DNA of 64,000 nucleotides from contig NZ_FOMS01000013.1 of assembly GCF_900112685.1 (NCBI RefSeq), forward strand, positions 62,031 through 126,030, given 5' to 3'. The stretch comes from Roseivivax sediminis (GTDB lineage Bacteria > Pseudomonadota > Alphaproteobacteria > Rhodobacterales > Rhodobacteraceae). This document shows, piece by piece, positions 18,453-28,872 of the stretch. The translations under genes and the position numbers were made by a program. Under the pieces are notes generated by a model that was not told the DNA's origin, did not search any database, and saw only the letters and a list, made by a program, of their open reading frames with translations. Every line of letters starts with the position of its first letter. The first letter of the stretch is position 1.

Positions 18453-20075
18453 TCACTCCGCCATGCGGTAGAGGTCCTTGCCGTACCAGGTCTGCATCAC
18501 GTTCTCGGTCGGGATGCCGCCGATCTCGGGGCTCAGCATGTCGACGTTGGCGTAATGGTAGATCGGGATGATCGGCATTTCCGCGGCCAGGATGCGCTCG
18601 GCCTCCTGGTACATCGGCAGCGGATCCTCGGCGGTCTTCGACTCCGCCATCACGGCGTCGTACTCGTCGTTGAAGAACTCGCCGTTGTTGTGGCCCGAAT
18701 ACGAGGTGAAGAGGTCGAGATAAGTCGACGCCTCGTTGTAGTCGCCGCACCAGGCATAGCGCGCCAGGTCGAAATCCTGGCTCTGCATGCGGTCGGTATG
18801 CACCTTCCACTCGTAGTTCGACAGCGTGATGTTCACGCCGATGGCCTTGAGCATCTGGCTCGCCGCGATGGCGATCTTCTTGTGGTCCTCGGACGTGTTG
18901 TACTGCAGCGACAGCTCGAGCGGATCGTCGGGGCTGTAGCCGGCCTCTGCCATCAGCTCCTTGGCCTTCTCGAGCCGTTCCTCCTGGCTCCAGTCCGCCC
19001 AGTCGAGGTCGGGGCGTTCGAATCCCGCGGTAGCCCAGTGGGTCCAGTTGTAGCTTGGCTCCTGGCCGCCCTGGAGGATGCGGTCCACGATGATGTCGCG
19101 GTCGATGGCATAGGCCAGCGCCTTGCGCACGTTGACGTCGTTGAGCGCCTCGGGGCCCTTGTCGCCCACGTTCATCATGTAGATGTAGCTGCACGAATAT
19201 GGGGTGGAGGTCGCCTGGTCGGGATATTCCTCCTTCAGGCGCGGGAACTGGCCGGCCGGAATGTCGACGCGGTCGAGCTCTCCGGCGAGGTAGCGGGTCA
19301 GCGCCTGGTTCACGTCGTTGATCGTCAGCGCGGTGAGGTTTTCCATCACCACGTTCTCGGCGTCCCAGTAGGTGCCCGACTTGGACATTTCCACGCGCTC
19401 GCCCAGGATGTGCTCATCGAGGACGTAGGCGCCGTTGCCGACCATGTTCTCGGGCCGGGTCCAGTTGTCGCCGTGCTCCTCGATCGTCGCCTGATGCACC
19501 GGGAAGGTGGAGGCATGCACCACCATCTGCGGGAAGTAGGGCAGGGGCGTGGTGATCGTCACTTCGAGGGTGTGGTCGTCCACGGCGCGCACGCCGAGTT
19601 CCGATGGCTCCACGTCGCCGGCGATGATCTCGGCGGCGTTCTCGATCTGCATCAGCTCCATGTACCAGGCGTATTCCGACGCGGTCGCCGGATCGGCAAG
19701 GCGCTGCCAAGCATAGACGAAATCGCCGGCGGTGACCGGATCGCCGTTCGACCATTGCGCATCCTCGCGCAGGGTGAAGGTGTAGGTCTTCTGATCGTCG
19801 GACACCGTGTGATCGGTCGCGACGCCGGGCACCAGCGCACCCTGCGCGTCCTCGTTGTAGAGCCCCTCGAAGAGGTTGCGCAGGATGTCCGAGCCCTCGA
19901 CGTCGGTGTTGATCTGCGGATCCATCGACTTGATCGCGTCGAGCAGCCAGAACGTGTAGCTCTGCTCTTCGGCCAGTTCCACGCCCTCGGGCACGGGGTT
20001 GTCGGCAAGGGCGGGGCTTGCGGCGAGAAGCGCGACCGCGGACGCGGCGAGGCTGTGTTTCAGCACGGGTGTCAT
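18453..20075 (-). CDS. oppA: periplasmic oligopeptide-binding protein
   Basis: A 540-residue solute-binding protein of the SBP-5 family. The signal peptide MTPVLKHSLAASAVALLAASPALA ends in ALA before DNPVPEG. The mature domain has DPQINTDVEGSDILRNLFEGL and FTLREDAQWSNGDPVTAGDF, the typical OppA/MppA/DppA pattern that encloses peptides between two lobes. CCGGAGGT directly precedes the ATG at 20075. It is the first gene of the opp operon. The exact peptide or opine substrate is not determinable from sequence. Confidence 0.93.
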   Translation of the reverse strand: MTPVLKHSLAASAVALLAASPALADNPVPEGVELAEEQSYTFWLLDAIKSMDPQINTDVEGSDILRNLFEGLYNEDAQGALVPGVATDHTVSDDQKTYTFTLREDAQWSNGDPVTAGDFVYAWQRLADPATASEYAWYMELMQIENAAEIIAGDVEPSELGVRAVDDHTLEVTITTPLPYFPQMVVHASTFPVHQATIEEHGDNWTRPENMVGNGAYVLDEHILGERVEMSKSGTYWDAENVVMENLTALTINDVNQALTRYLAGELDRVDIPAGQFPRLKEEYPDQATSTPYSCSYIYMMNVGDKGPEALNDVNVRKALAYAIDRDIIVDRILQGGQEPSYNWTHWATAGFERPDLDWADWSQEERLEKAKELMAEAGYSPDDPLELSLQYNTSEDHKKIAIAASQMLKAIGVNITLSNYEWKVHTDRMQSQDFDLARYAWCGDYNEASTYLDLFTSYSGHNNGEFFNDEYDAVMAESKTAEDPLPMYQEAERILAAEMPIIPIYHYANVDMLSPEIGGIPTENVMQTWYGKDLYRMAE

Positions 20076-20511
20076 ACCTCCGGATAGAATTATGGCCCGG
20101 GTCGGTTGCCCGCCCGGAATGATCAAATTTGACGGACGAAGGGGGGAGGGCTTCAAGCCTATCGTTGCGGAAGGCGGGTTTGCGTACGTGTATCGGCCAG
20201 AATTTGCCTACCGCGTAGGTTGCGTGCAAGGGGAACGGCAGCGCTGCCGTCAGGCGCTTTTACGATCATGACGCGAGACGGGGGCTGCGCTTGGCAAATG
20301 TTGCGAATAGCGATTCGCGGTCGGCGGCTTTCCTGCCGAGTGACCCTTGGACCCTCGGTCGGTTCTTGCATGCGCGTCTCCGGACGTTCGTTCGTTGGGC
20401 ATTTCGAATTTTTGCAACTTGTTGAAAGTAGATAAAATTCGTTGCGCGTTGACTTGCGCGGGGCGCTCCGATACCAGACCGGCGGCGTTAGCGGAAACGA
20501 GGAGCAGGCAC
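20076..20511. other. divergent intergenic region oppA / UMP-kinase-like gene
   Basis: This 436-base region contains no supported gene. It holds a perfect 10-base palindrome TCAAATTTGA at 20123-20132, 48 bases before oppA, and a perfect 6+4+6 inverted repeat GCGAATagcgATTCGC at 20303-20318. An AT-rich segment at 20400-20440 includes TAAAAT (20433-20438; 5 of 6 to a -10 box) facing the UMP-kinase-like gene. TTGACT at 20449-20454 is an alternative -35. The inverted repeats are candidate operators. Confidence 0.5.
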
Positions 20512-21246
20512 GTGCGGGTGATGGTCAAGATCAGCGGCGAGGCCTTGGCCAGTGGTGCCGCCGGCGTCTTTTCGGACGATGCGATTTCGGCGGTCGTGAA
20601 GGAGATCCTGAAGCTGCAGGACACCGGGGCGGAGGTTGCCTGCGTCATCGGCGGTGGCAACATCTTCCGCGGCTCGGTCTCTTCGGACTGGAACATCGAG
20701 AGGGTCGAGGCCGACAACGTCGGCATGCTCGGCACCATCGCCAACGGCATCCTCCTCCGCGCCAAGATCGAGGCGACCTCCGATATCGAGGTGCGCCTGA
20801 TGTCGGCGCTCACCATTCCCCAGATCGGGGAGCCCTACATCCGCCGCCGCGCCCAGCGGCACCTCGAGAAGCGGCGGATCGTGCTTCTGTGTGGCGGCAT
20901 CGGAGAGCCGTACCTGACCACCGACTACCCGTCGGTGCAGCGCGCGATCGAGCTCGACTGCGACTGCGTGCTGGCGATGAAGAACGGCATCGACGGCGTC
21001 TATGTCAGCGATCCCCGCAAGGATCCGGATGCCAAGCTCTACAAGACGCTGACCTTCGAGAAGGCGATCAAGGATCGGCTGACCTTCATGGATCACGCCG
21101 CTCTCGTGCTTGCTCAGCAGCACCGGATGCGCGTTCACGTGGTCGGCTTCGACGAACCCGGCGCGGCCGGACGCGTGCTGAACGGCGAACAGGTGGGCAC
21201 CACCATCACCGACGACGGCGGCGTGACCTTCTACGAAGACGCCTGA
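20512..21246 (+). CDS. UMP-kinase-like amino-acid-kinase family protein
   Basis: A 244-residue protein of the PyrH branch of the amino acid kinase fold. Conserved PyrH elements are VKISGEAL, VIGGGNIFRG, the NVGMLGTIANGILL helix, EPYIRRRAQRHLEK, GGIGEPYLTTD and DGVYVSDPRKDPDAKLY. It departs from typical bacterial UMP kinases: the start of the IFRG loop reads GSVSSDWNIERVEADN, and AMKNGIDGVY has an extra residue relative to the usual ATKVDGVY. The start is GTG 20512, with GAGGA eight bases upstream. It is not in the tsf-pyrH-frr context of the essential gene, so it is probably a paralogue. It may phosphorylate UMP or another small substrate. Its position next to paaX may be incidental. Confidence 0.8.
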   Translation: MRVMVKISGEALASGAAGVFSDDAISAVVKEILKLQDTGAEVACVIGGGNIFRGSVSSDWNIERVEADNVGMLGTIANGILLRAKIEATSDIEVRLMSALTIPQIGEPYIRRRAQRHLEKRRIVLLCGGIGEPYLTTDYPSVQRAIELDCDCVLAMKNGIDGVYVSDPRKDPDAKLYKTLTFEKAIKDRLTFMDHAALVLAQQHRMRVHVVGFDEPGAAGRVLNGEQVGTTITDDGGVTFYEDA

Positions 21247-21304
21247 GTGGCGCGCGCGGCTTTGCCGCGATAGGGTCCGGCGGCACGGTCCGGGATCTCC
21301 CCAC

Positions 21305-22204
21305 ATGCACGACGGCCTGTCCGCCGAACCTCTTCCGACCGCGATCCGCGATGCGCTGAGCACACCGGCGCCGCGCGCCACGCGCTTCATCGTCACGATC
21401 TACGGCGATGTGGCCGAGCCGCGGGGCGGCACGCTTGCGATGGGCACGCTGATCGAGACCTGCGCGGCGCACGGCATTTCCGAAAGCCTTGCGCGGACAG
21501 CAGTGTCGCGGCTCGTCGCGTCGGGACGGCTCGACGGCGAGCGCGTCGGCCGGCGCAGTTTCTATCGGCTCACGGACGCCGCGCGGGCGGAGTTCCGCGC
21601 CGCGGCGCGGCTCTTCTACGATCCCTGGTCGGAGGCGCGCGGCTGGCTCTTCGCGCTGGGGGAAGCGGCGCTGCCGGAGGATCTGTCGTCTGTCGCCTGG
21701 GCGCGCATCGCGCCCGACCTCGCGCTGGCCCCCGACCGGCCGGACGTCACCCGGCCCGATGCGCCGCTTGTCGCCGGGACAGCGCTGACGGGGCAGGCGC
21801 CCGTGGCGTTCGCCGCCGCGCACTGGGATCTCTCCGGCGTGGGCGAGGCCTATCGCGCCTTCCTGCGCCGCTACGCGCCGGTCGCCGCCGCGCTCGGCTC
21901 CGGGCCACTGCCGGAGGCTGAGGTCTGCCTCGCACTTCGCCTGCGGCTCGTCCACGCTTACCGCCAGGCGGTTCTGTCCGATCCGCGCCTGCCGGTCGGG
22001 ACGCTGCCGCGCGACTGGCCGGGGCCGGAGGCTCGCACGGTTTTCGCGACTGCCTATCTGAGACTGGCGGAGATGGCGGACGCTCATATCGGGGCCAGCT
22101 TCGTCGACGCCGGCGGCGCGCTGCCCGCGGAGACGGACGCGACGCGCGCGCGTCTTGCGAGCCTGCGCCGGGTGCTCGCCCCGGCAGCGGGCCCCGCGCG
22201 CTGA
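21305..22204 (+). CDS. paaX: PaaX-family transcriptional regulator
   Basis: A 299-residue regulator with an N-terminal winged-helix domain (TLIETCAAHGISESLARTAVSRLVASGRL is the helix-turn-helix region, about residues 45-75) and the longer PaaX C-terminal domain. PaaX represses phenylacetate genes in enterobacteria and pseudomonads and releases DNA on binding phenylacetyl-CoA. It lies 91 bases upstream of paaA in the same direction, and the intervening sequence carries inverted repeats. A second, TetR-type regulator (28278-28871) is in the same cluster. Whether this protein represses or activates paa here is inference. Confidence 0.88.
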   Translation: MHDGLSAEPLPTAIRDALSTPAPRATRFIVTIYGDVAEPRGGTLAMGTLIETCAAHGISESLARTAVSRLVASGRLDGERVGRRSFYRLTDAARAEFRAAARLFYDPWSEARGWLFALGEAALPEDLSSVAWARIAPDLALAPDRPDVTRPDAPLVAGTALTGQAPVAFAAAHWDLSGVGEAYRAFLRRYAPVAAALGSGPLPEAEVCLALRLRLVHAYRQAVLSDPRLPVGTLPRDWPGPEARTVFATAYLRLAEMADAHIGASFVDAGGALPAETDATRARLASLRRVLAPAAGPAR

Positions 22205-22207
22205 AAG

Positions 22208-22246
22208 CGTCACGCCAAATCGGATATCCGTACTTTAAGTGTGACG
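22208..22246. promoter_or_regulatory. candidate PaaX operator region before paaA
   Basis: CGTCAC (22208-22213) and GTGACG (22241-22246) form an inverted repeat with a 27-base spacer. The perfect palindrome CGGATATCCG (22221-22230) lies inside it. They occupy the only intergenic space between paaX and paaA, so a regulator of paaABCDE is likely to bind here. I do not see a match to the TetR-type palindrome found upstream of paaG. Confidence 0.45.
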
Positions 22247-22295
22247 TCTCGTGCGTTATGTTCTTAGCAACGGCACCCCCGGCAGGAGGCACCCC

Positions 22296-23288
22296 ATGTA
22301 CGCCCAGATGGTGAAATCCGAACCCACCGATCGCGATCCGACGCCCGAGGAGCAGGCGTTCCAGGCGCGCATCGACGCGGGCGAGAAGATCGAGCCGAAG
22401 GAGTGGATGCCCGAGGGCTACCGCAAGACGCTGGTGCGTCAGATCGGCCAGCACGCGCATTCCGAGATCGTAGGGCAGTTGCCCGAGGGCAACTGGATCA
22501 CCCGCGCCCCGACGCTGGAGCGCAAGGCGATCCTGCTGGCCAAGGTGCAGGACGAGGCGGGCCACGGGCTCTACCTCTACTCGGCCGCCGAAACGCTCGG
22601 CATCAGCCGCGACGAGATGTTCGAACAGCTTCATTCCGGCAAGGCGAAGTATTCGTCGATCTTCAACTACCCGACGCTGACCTGGGCCGATATCGGCGCG
22701 ATCGGCTGGTTGGTGGACGGCGCGGCGATCATGAACCAGGTGCCGCTCCAGCGGACGTCCTACGGGCCCTATGCCCGCGCGATGGTCCGCATATGCAAGG
22801 AAGAAAGCTTCCACCAGCGTCAGGGCTACCACATCATGATGAAGATGGCCCGCGGGACCGACGCGCAGCGCGAGATGGCGCAGGATGCGCTCAACCGGTT
22901 CTGGTTCCCGTCGCTGATGATGTTCGGCCCGTCCGACAAGGACAGCGTGCATTCCAAGCAGTCGATGGCCTGGAAGATCAAGATCAACACCAACGACGAG
23001 CTGCGCCAGCGCTTCGTCAACGAGACCGTGCCGCAGGCGGAGTTCCTGGGTCTGACCGTGCCCGACCCGGACCTTGCCTGGAACGAGGAGAAGGGCGGTT
23101 ACGACTTCTCCGAACCGGACTGGGACGAGTTCTACGAGGTGCTGAAGGGCAACGGCCCGTGCAATCGCGAACGGCTCGGCGCCCGCGTGACGGCATGGGA
23201 GGACGGCGCGTGGTTCCGCGAGGGGCTGACGGCCTACGCGGAGAAGGCGGCGACGCGGCGCGCGGCCTCGGCCACCGCGGCGGAGTGA
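22296..23288 (+). CDS. paaA: phenylacetyl-CoA 1,2-epoxidase, catalytic subunit A
   Basis: A 330-residue di-iron oxygenase subunit. The carboxylate-bridged iron site is visible as two ExxH motifs, QDEAGHGL and [11 protein letters not shown]. PaaA with PaaB, PaaC and PaaE inserts one oxygen atom of O2 into the ring of phenylacetyl-CoA, the key step that breaks aromaticity. AGGAGG lies seven bases before the ATG at 22296. It is the first gene of paaABCDE. Confidence 0.97.
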   Translation: MYAQMVKSEPTDRDPTPEEQAFQARIDAGEKIEPKEWMPEGYRKTLVRQIGQHAHSEIVGQLPEGNWITRAPTLERKAILLAKVQDEAGHGLYLYSAAETLGISRDEMFEQLHSGKAKYSSIFNYPTLTWADIGAIGWLVDGAAIMNQVPLQRTSYGPYARAMVRICKEESFHQRQGYHIMMKMARGTDAQREMAQDALNRFWFPSLMMFGPSDKDSVHSKQSMAWKIKINTNDELRQRFVNETVPQAEFLGLTVPDPDLAWNEEKGGYDFSEPDWDEFYEVLKGNGPCNRERLGARVTAWEDGAWFREGLTAYAEKAATRRAASATAAE

Positions 23289-23348
23289 GCGGCGCGCCCC
23301 ACCGGGTGCATTTGCGGGCCGGGAGAGGCCCAACCTGAGGAGGAGACG

Positions 23349-23633
23349 ATGCGCAAGGAATGGCCCCTCTGGGAGGTCTTCATCCGTTCGGCCCACGGGC
23401 TGAACCACCGTCACGTGGGCAGCCTGCACGCCTCCGACGCGGAGACCGCGATCCGCAATGCCCGTGACGTCTACACCCGCCGCAAGGAAGGCGTGTCGAT
23501 CTGGGTGGTGAAGTCGGCGGACATTACCGCCACGGCCCCGTCCGAGAAGGGACCGCTCTTCGATCCGGCGGAGGACAAGGTCTACCGTCACCCGACCTTC
23601 TACGACATCCCCGACGACGTGGAGCATATGTGA
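23349..23633 (+). CDS. paaB: phenylacetyl-CoA epoxidase subunit B
   Basis: A 94-residue protein with the family opening WPLWEVFIRSAHGLNHRHVGSLHA and the SIWVVKS motif. PaaB is a small structural subunit that bridges PaaA-PaaC heterodimers in the epoxidase complex. GAGGAGGAG precedes the start. Its TGA shares one base with the paaC ATG. Confidence 0.97.
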   Translation: MRKEWPLWEVFIRSAHGLNHRHVGSLHASDAETAIRNARDVYTRRKEGVSIWVVKSADITATAPSEKGPLFDPAEDKVYRHPTFYDIPDDVEHM

Positions 23634-24481
23634 TGCCCTCGCTGCCCGACATGGCGACGCCGAACGTGACGGAGCTTGCCGCCGGCAGGCGCGGCGCGTC
23701 GCGCGACATGCTGGCGGAGGTGCCGGACCTCAAGCCGGCGTTCTTCGAATGGCTCTGCCGGATGGGCGACACGACGCTGATCCTTGGCCATCGGCTGTCG
23801 GAATGGTGCGGGCACGGGCCCGCGCTCGAGGAAGACATCGCCATCGCAAACACCGCGCTCGACCTCATCGGGCACACGCAGATGTGGCTGAACCTCGCCG
23901 GCGAGGTGGAGGGGCAGGGCCGGTCGGCCGACGATCTGGCCTATCTGCGGGACGCCATGCACTTTCGCAACGCGCTGCTTGTCGAGCTGCCGAACGGCGA
24001 CATCGGCCGCACGCTGATGCGCCAGTTCCTGTTCGACGCCTGGCACCACGAGATGCTGGGGCGGCTCGAAGGCTCCGCCGTCACCGAGGTCGCGGAGATT
24101 GCGGCGAAGGCGAAGAAGGAAGTCGCCTACCACCTGGACCGGTCCAGCGACCTTGTCGTGCGGCTCGGCGACGGGACGGAGGAGAGCCACGCCCGGATGC
24201 AGGACGCGCTCGATATCCTCTGGCCCTATACCGGTGAGTTTTGCACCGGCGACGCGGTGGACGCGGCGGTGGCCAAGGCCGGCATCGCCCCGCGCCCCGA
24301 GGATCTGCGCGCGCCCTGGCTCGCCTTCGTGGGCGAGGTGCTGGAGGAGGCGACGCTGGACATGCCGCAGAACGGCCATGCCCAGAAGGGCGGCCGGCAG
24401 GGGCGGCACACGGAGCACCTGGGCTATCTTCTGGCCGAGATGCAGTTCCTCCAGCGCGCCTATCCGGGGGCGGAATGGTGA
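23633..24481 (+). CDS. paaC: phenylacetyl-CoA epoxidase structural subunit C
   Basis: A 282-residue ferritin-like helical protein that pairs with PaaA in the epoxidase but is thought not to hold the catalytic irons. GHRLSEWCGHGP, ALDLIGHTQMWL and FLFDAWHHEML are recognisable PaaC blocks. The ATG at 23633 overlaps the paaB stop (TGATG); a GTG codon at 23630 is also in frame. About 30 residues precede the first conserved motif, a little longer than the E. coli protein. Confidence 0.95.
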   Translation: MPSLPDMATPNVTELAAGRRGASRDMLAEVPDLKPAFFEWLCRMGDTTLILGHRLSEWCGHGPALEEDIAIANTALDLIGHTQMWLNLAGEVEGQGRSADDLAYLRDAMHFRNALLVELPNGDIGRTLMRQFLFDAWHHEMLGRLEGSAVTEVAEIAAKAKKEVAYHLDRSSDLVVRLGDGTEESHARMQDALDILWPYTGEFCTGDAVDAAVAKAGIAPRPEDLRAPWLAFVGEVLEEATLDMPQNGHAQKGGRQGRHTEHLGYLLAEMQFLQRAYPGAEW

Positions 24482-24996
24482 CCGAGACGCTGCCCGACAC
24501 CGCCACCGTGCGCGCCTGGCTGGACGAGGTGCCAGACCCGGAGATCCCGGTGATCTCCGTCACCGATCTGGGCATCGTGCGCGACGTGGGCTGGCAGGGC
24601 GACACGCTCGTCGTGGGCGTGACGCCGACCTATTCGGGCTGTCCGGCGGTCGCCGTGATCGAGTTCGAGATAGAGGCGCATCTGCGCGCGCGCGGCATCG
24701 AAGAGGTGCGCATCGAACGGCGCCTGTCGCCGCCCTGGACGACCGACTGGCTGACCGACGCGGGCCGCGAGAAGCTGCGCGCCTACGGCATCGCGCCCCC
24801 GGTGGACGGCACCGCGCAGGACGTCTCCACCTTGCGCGCGGCGCGGATGGCGGGGGGGACGAACCTCGTCGTGGAATGCCCCCGCTGCGGGTCCGGCGCG
24901 ACCGAGAAGCTCAGCCAGCACGGCTCCACGCCCTGCAAGGCAGCCTATCGCTGCCACGAGTGCCTCGAGCCCTTCGACTACTTCAAGTGCATCTGA
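24475..24996 (+). CDS. paaD: epoxidase maturation protein PaaD (MIP18/DUF59)
   Basis: A 173-residue protein. The N-terminal DUF59/MIP18 domain begins VRAWLDEVPDPEIPVISVTDLG and contains TPTYSGCPA with the conserved cysteine used in Fe-S cluster work. The C-terminus holds a zinc-ribbon-like pair, CPRCGS and CHEC, ending FDYFKCI. PaaD is needed for an active epoxidase, probably in metal or Fe-S centre assembly. Its ATG at 24475 overlaps paaC by 7 bases; a GTG at 24478 would give a 4-base overlap. Confidence 0.95.
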   Translation: MVTETLPDTATVRAWLDEVPDPEIPVISVTDLGIVRDVGWQGDTLVVGVTPTYSGCPAVAVIEFEIEAHLRARGIEEVRIERRLSPPWTTDWLTDAGREKLRAYGIAPPVDGTAQDVSTLRAARMAGGTNLVVECPRCGSGATEKLSQHGSTPCKAAYRCHECLEPFDYFKCI

Positions 24997-25013
24997 GAAA
25001 GACGGGGAGCCTG

Positions 25014-25064
25014 ATGTCTGCCGCAGCGTTCAAGCCTGTTCGACCGGTCCAGGAGGGGGTCTGA
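25014..25064 (+). CDS. possible 16-codon micro-ORF between paaD and paaE
   Basis: The frame MSAAAFKPVRPVQEGV is preceded by GGGGAG four bases before its ATG, and its TGA overlaps the paaE ATG as TGATG. This is how translationally coupled short ORFs are arranged. It fills the only sizeable gap in an operon whose other internal junctions mostly overlap. It has no recognisable domain, and it may simply be the spacer that brings ribosomes to paaE. Confidence 0.35.
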   Translation: MSAAAFKPVRPVQEGV

Positions 25065-26140
25065 TGGCCCGCTTCCACCCCCTCACCGTCACCGACGTGC
25101 AGAAGACGACGCGCGACGCCGTGGTCGTCACGCTGACGCCCGGCGAGGCGGACGCGCCCGCCTTCGATTTCACGCAAGGCCAGTACCTGACCTTCCGGCG
25201 CGATTTCGACGGGACGGAGCTGCGCCGCTGCTATTCGATCTGCGCCGGGCTCGACGACGGGGCGCTGCGCGTCGGGATCAAGCGGGTGGATGGCGGCGCC
25301 TTCTCGACCTGGGCGAACGAGGAGCTGCGCCCCGGCGACACGCTCGACGCGATGCCACCCATGGGCAGTTTTCACACGCCGCTCGATGCCTCTGCCGACC
25401 GCCACTACCTGGCCTTCGCGGGCGGGTCGGGGATCACGCCGGTCCTGTCGCTTCTGCGCACGATCCTCGCGCGAGAGCCGGGCGCGCGCTTCACGCTGGT
25501 CTTTGCCAACCGGCAGGTCGGCTCCATCATGTTTCGCGAAGAGATCGAGGATCTCAAGAACACCTATCTGGGGCGCCTGTCGGTGATCCACATCCTCGAA
25601 AGCGAGGCGCAGGAGATCGACCTTTTTTCCGGCCGGATCGACGCGGAGAAGATGGAGGCGCTGTTCACCCACTGGATCGACGCAGGCGATATCGACACCG
25701 CGTTCATCTGCGGGCCCGAGCCGATGATGCTGACCATCGCCGACAGTCTGAAGGCGCACGGGCTGCCAGAGGACCGCATCAAGTTCGAGCTCTTCGCGTC
25801 CGCCCAGCCCGGCCGTGCGAAGACACGCGCGGTGTCGAAAGAGGCGGCGGCCTCCGGCGCGGTCTGCGCAGTGCAGGTGACACTCGACGGCACGACGCGC
25901 AGCTTCGCGATGCCGCGCGACGGCACGGTGCTGCTGGATGCCGCGCTCGACAGCGCGCTGGATGCGCCGTTCTCCTGCCGCGCCGGGGTCTGTTCCACCT
26001 GCCGGGCCAAGGTGCTTCAGGGCGAGGTGGAGATGGAGACGAACCACGCGCTCGAGGATTACGAGCTGCGCGCGGGCTACGTGCTGACCTGCCAGTGCGT
26101 GCCGCTCTCGGACACGCTGGTGGTGAGCTACGATGAGTGA
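25064..26140 (+). CDS. paaE: phenylacetyl-CoA epoxidase reductase subunit
   Basis: A 358-residue electron-transfer flavoprotein. The N-terminal FAD domain has RCYSIC; the NAD(P)H domain has AGGSGITPVLSLL and FICGPEPMM. The C-terminal plant-type ferredoxin domain holds the 2Fe-2S ligands CRAGVCSTC and the distal cysteine in LTCQC. It passes electrons from NAD(P)H to the PaaA di-iron centre. A GGAGGGGG ribosome-binding site and the palindrome GACCGGTC (25042-25049) lie just upstream. Confidence 0.97.
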   Translation: MARFHPLTVTDVQKTTRDAVVVTLTPGEADAPAFDFTQGQYLTFRRDFDGTELRRCYSICAGLDDGALRVGIKRVDGGAFSTWANEELRPGDTLDAMPPMGSFHTPLDASADRHYLAFAGGSGITPVLSLLRTILAREPGARFTLVFANRQVGSIMFREEIEDLKNTYLGRLSVIHILESEAQEIDLFSGRIDAEKMEALFTHWIDAGDIDTAFICGPEPMMLTIADSLKAHGLPEDRIKFELFASAQPGRAKTRAVSKEAAASGAVCAVQVTLDGTTRSFAMPRDGTVLLDAALDSALDAPFSCRAGVCSTCRAKVLQGEVEMETNHALEDYELRAGYVLTCQCVPLSDTLVVSYDE

Positions 26141-26213
26141 GCCACGCGGGGCTACGGGCGTCGCGCCGCGCATGCAAGGCGCCGCGGCGGCGGCCCTCGT
26201 CTGATACGGGAAA

Positions 26214-26223
26214 GGACCGGTCC
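26214..26223. promoter_or_regulatory. GGACCGGTCC palindrome at the paaZ start
   Basis: A perfect 10-base palindrome overlaps the ribosome-binding site and ends two bases before the paaZ ATG. It shares the ACCGGT-like core of the larger palindrome before paaG and recurs as GACCGGTC before paaE. It could be a weak regulator site or a chance GC-rich repeat. Confidence 0.3.
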
Positions 26224-26224
26224 A

Positions 26225-28273
<2,049 letters not shown>

Positions 28274-28277
28274 GCGG

Positions 28278-28871
28278 TCAGCGCAGACCGCGCACGCCGT
28301 CGAGGATCAGCGCCGTGGCGAGGTCGGCATAGCTGTCGCGGGTGATCGGCCCACCATCGTGGAACCACATGTAGACCCAGTTCATCATCCCGAAGAGCGA
28401 CATGGTGACGGGCATCAACCGCTTCTTCTCGCCTTCGTCGAGCCCGGGATGCACCTCTGCGATCACCTCGGAGAAGCGCCGCACGATGCGCCGCTCGATG
28501 GCGCGGATCTCGGCCTGTTCGACCGCGGGCAGCTGCGCGTTGAGCTGTACATTGTGGAAATCGTCGGCACCGCGATAGGCCTCCAGCACCGTGCCGACTA
28601 GGCCGCGCAGCCGCTCTTCGGGCGGCGCGGCCGGATCGTCGGCGGTCTCCAGCGCGGTGTCGAGCGCCTCCAGATGCGTGGAGATGATCGCGAAGATAAG
28701 CGCGTCCTTCGACGGGTAGTAGTGGTAGAGCAGGGACTTCGACACGCCCGCCGCGCTCGCGATCTGCGCCATCGACGCGCGTTCCATCCCCATGGCGGCG
28801 AAGACGCGCGCGGCCTCCACCAAGAGGCCGTGGCGCTTTGCGTCGAAGTCGCGGGCGCGCGGGCGGGCCAT
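28278..28871 (-). CDS. paaR: TetR-family regulator of the phenylacetate cluster
   Basis: A 197-residue TetR protein. The DNA-binding helix-turn-helix is MAQIASAAGVSKSLLYHYYPSKDAL (about 34-58 in sections), and the rest is a helical ligand domain with several tryptophans and an FGMMNWVYMWF stretch. TetR-type PaaR proteins repress paa genes in bacteria such as Thermus and Rhodobacter relatives and sense phenylacetyl-CoA. It starts one base after paaK, so it is the last gene of paaG-I-K-R. A matching palindrome is present at the paaG promoter. The symbol is given by context. Confidence 0.8.
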   Translation of the reverse strand: MARPRARDFDAKRHGLLVEAARVFAAMGMERASMAQIASAAGVSKSLLYHYYPSKDALIFAIISTHLEALDTALETADDPAAPPEERLRGLVGTVLEAYRGADDFHNVQLNAQLPAVEQAEIRAIERRIVRRFSEVIAEVHPGLDEGEKKRLMPVTMSLFGMMNWVYMWFHDGGPITRDSYADLATALILDGVRGLR

Positions 28872-28872
28872 C

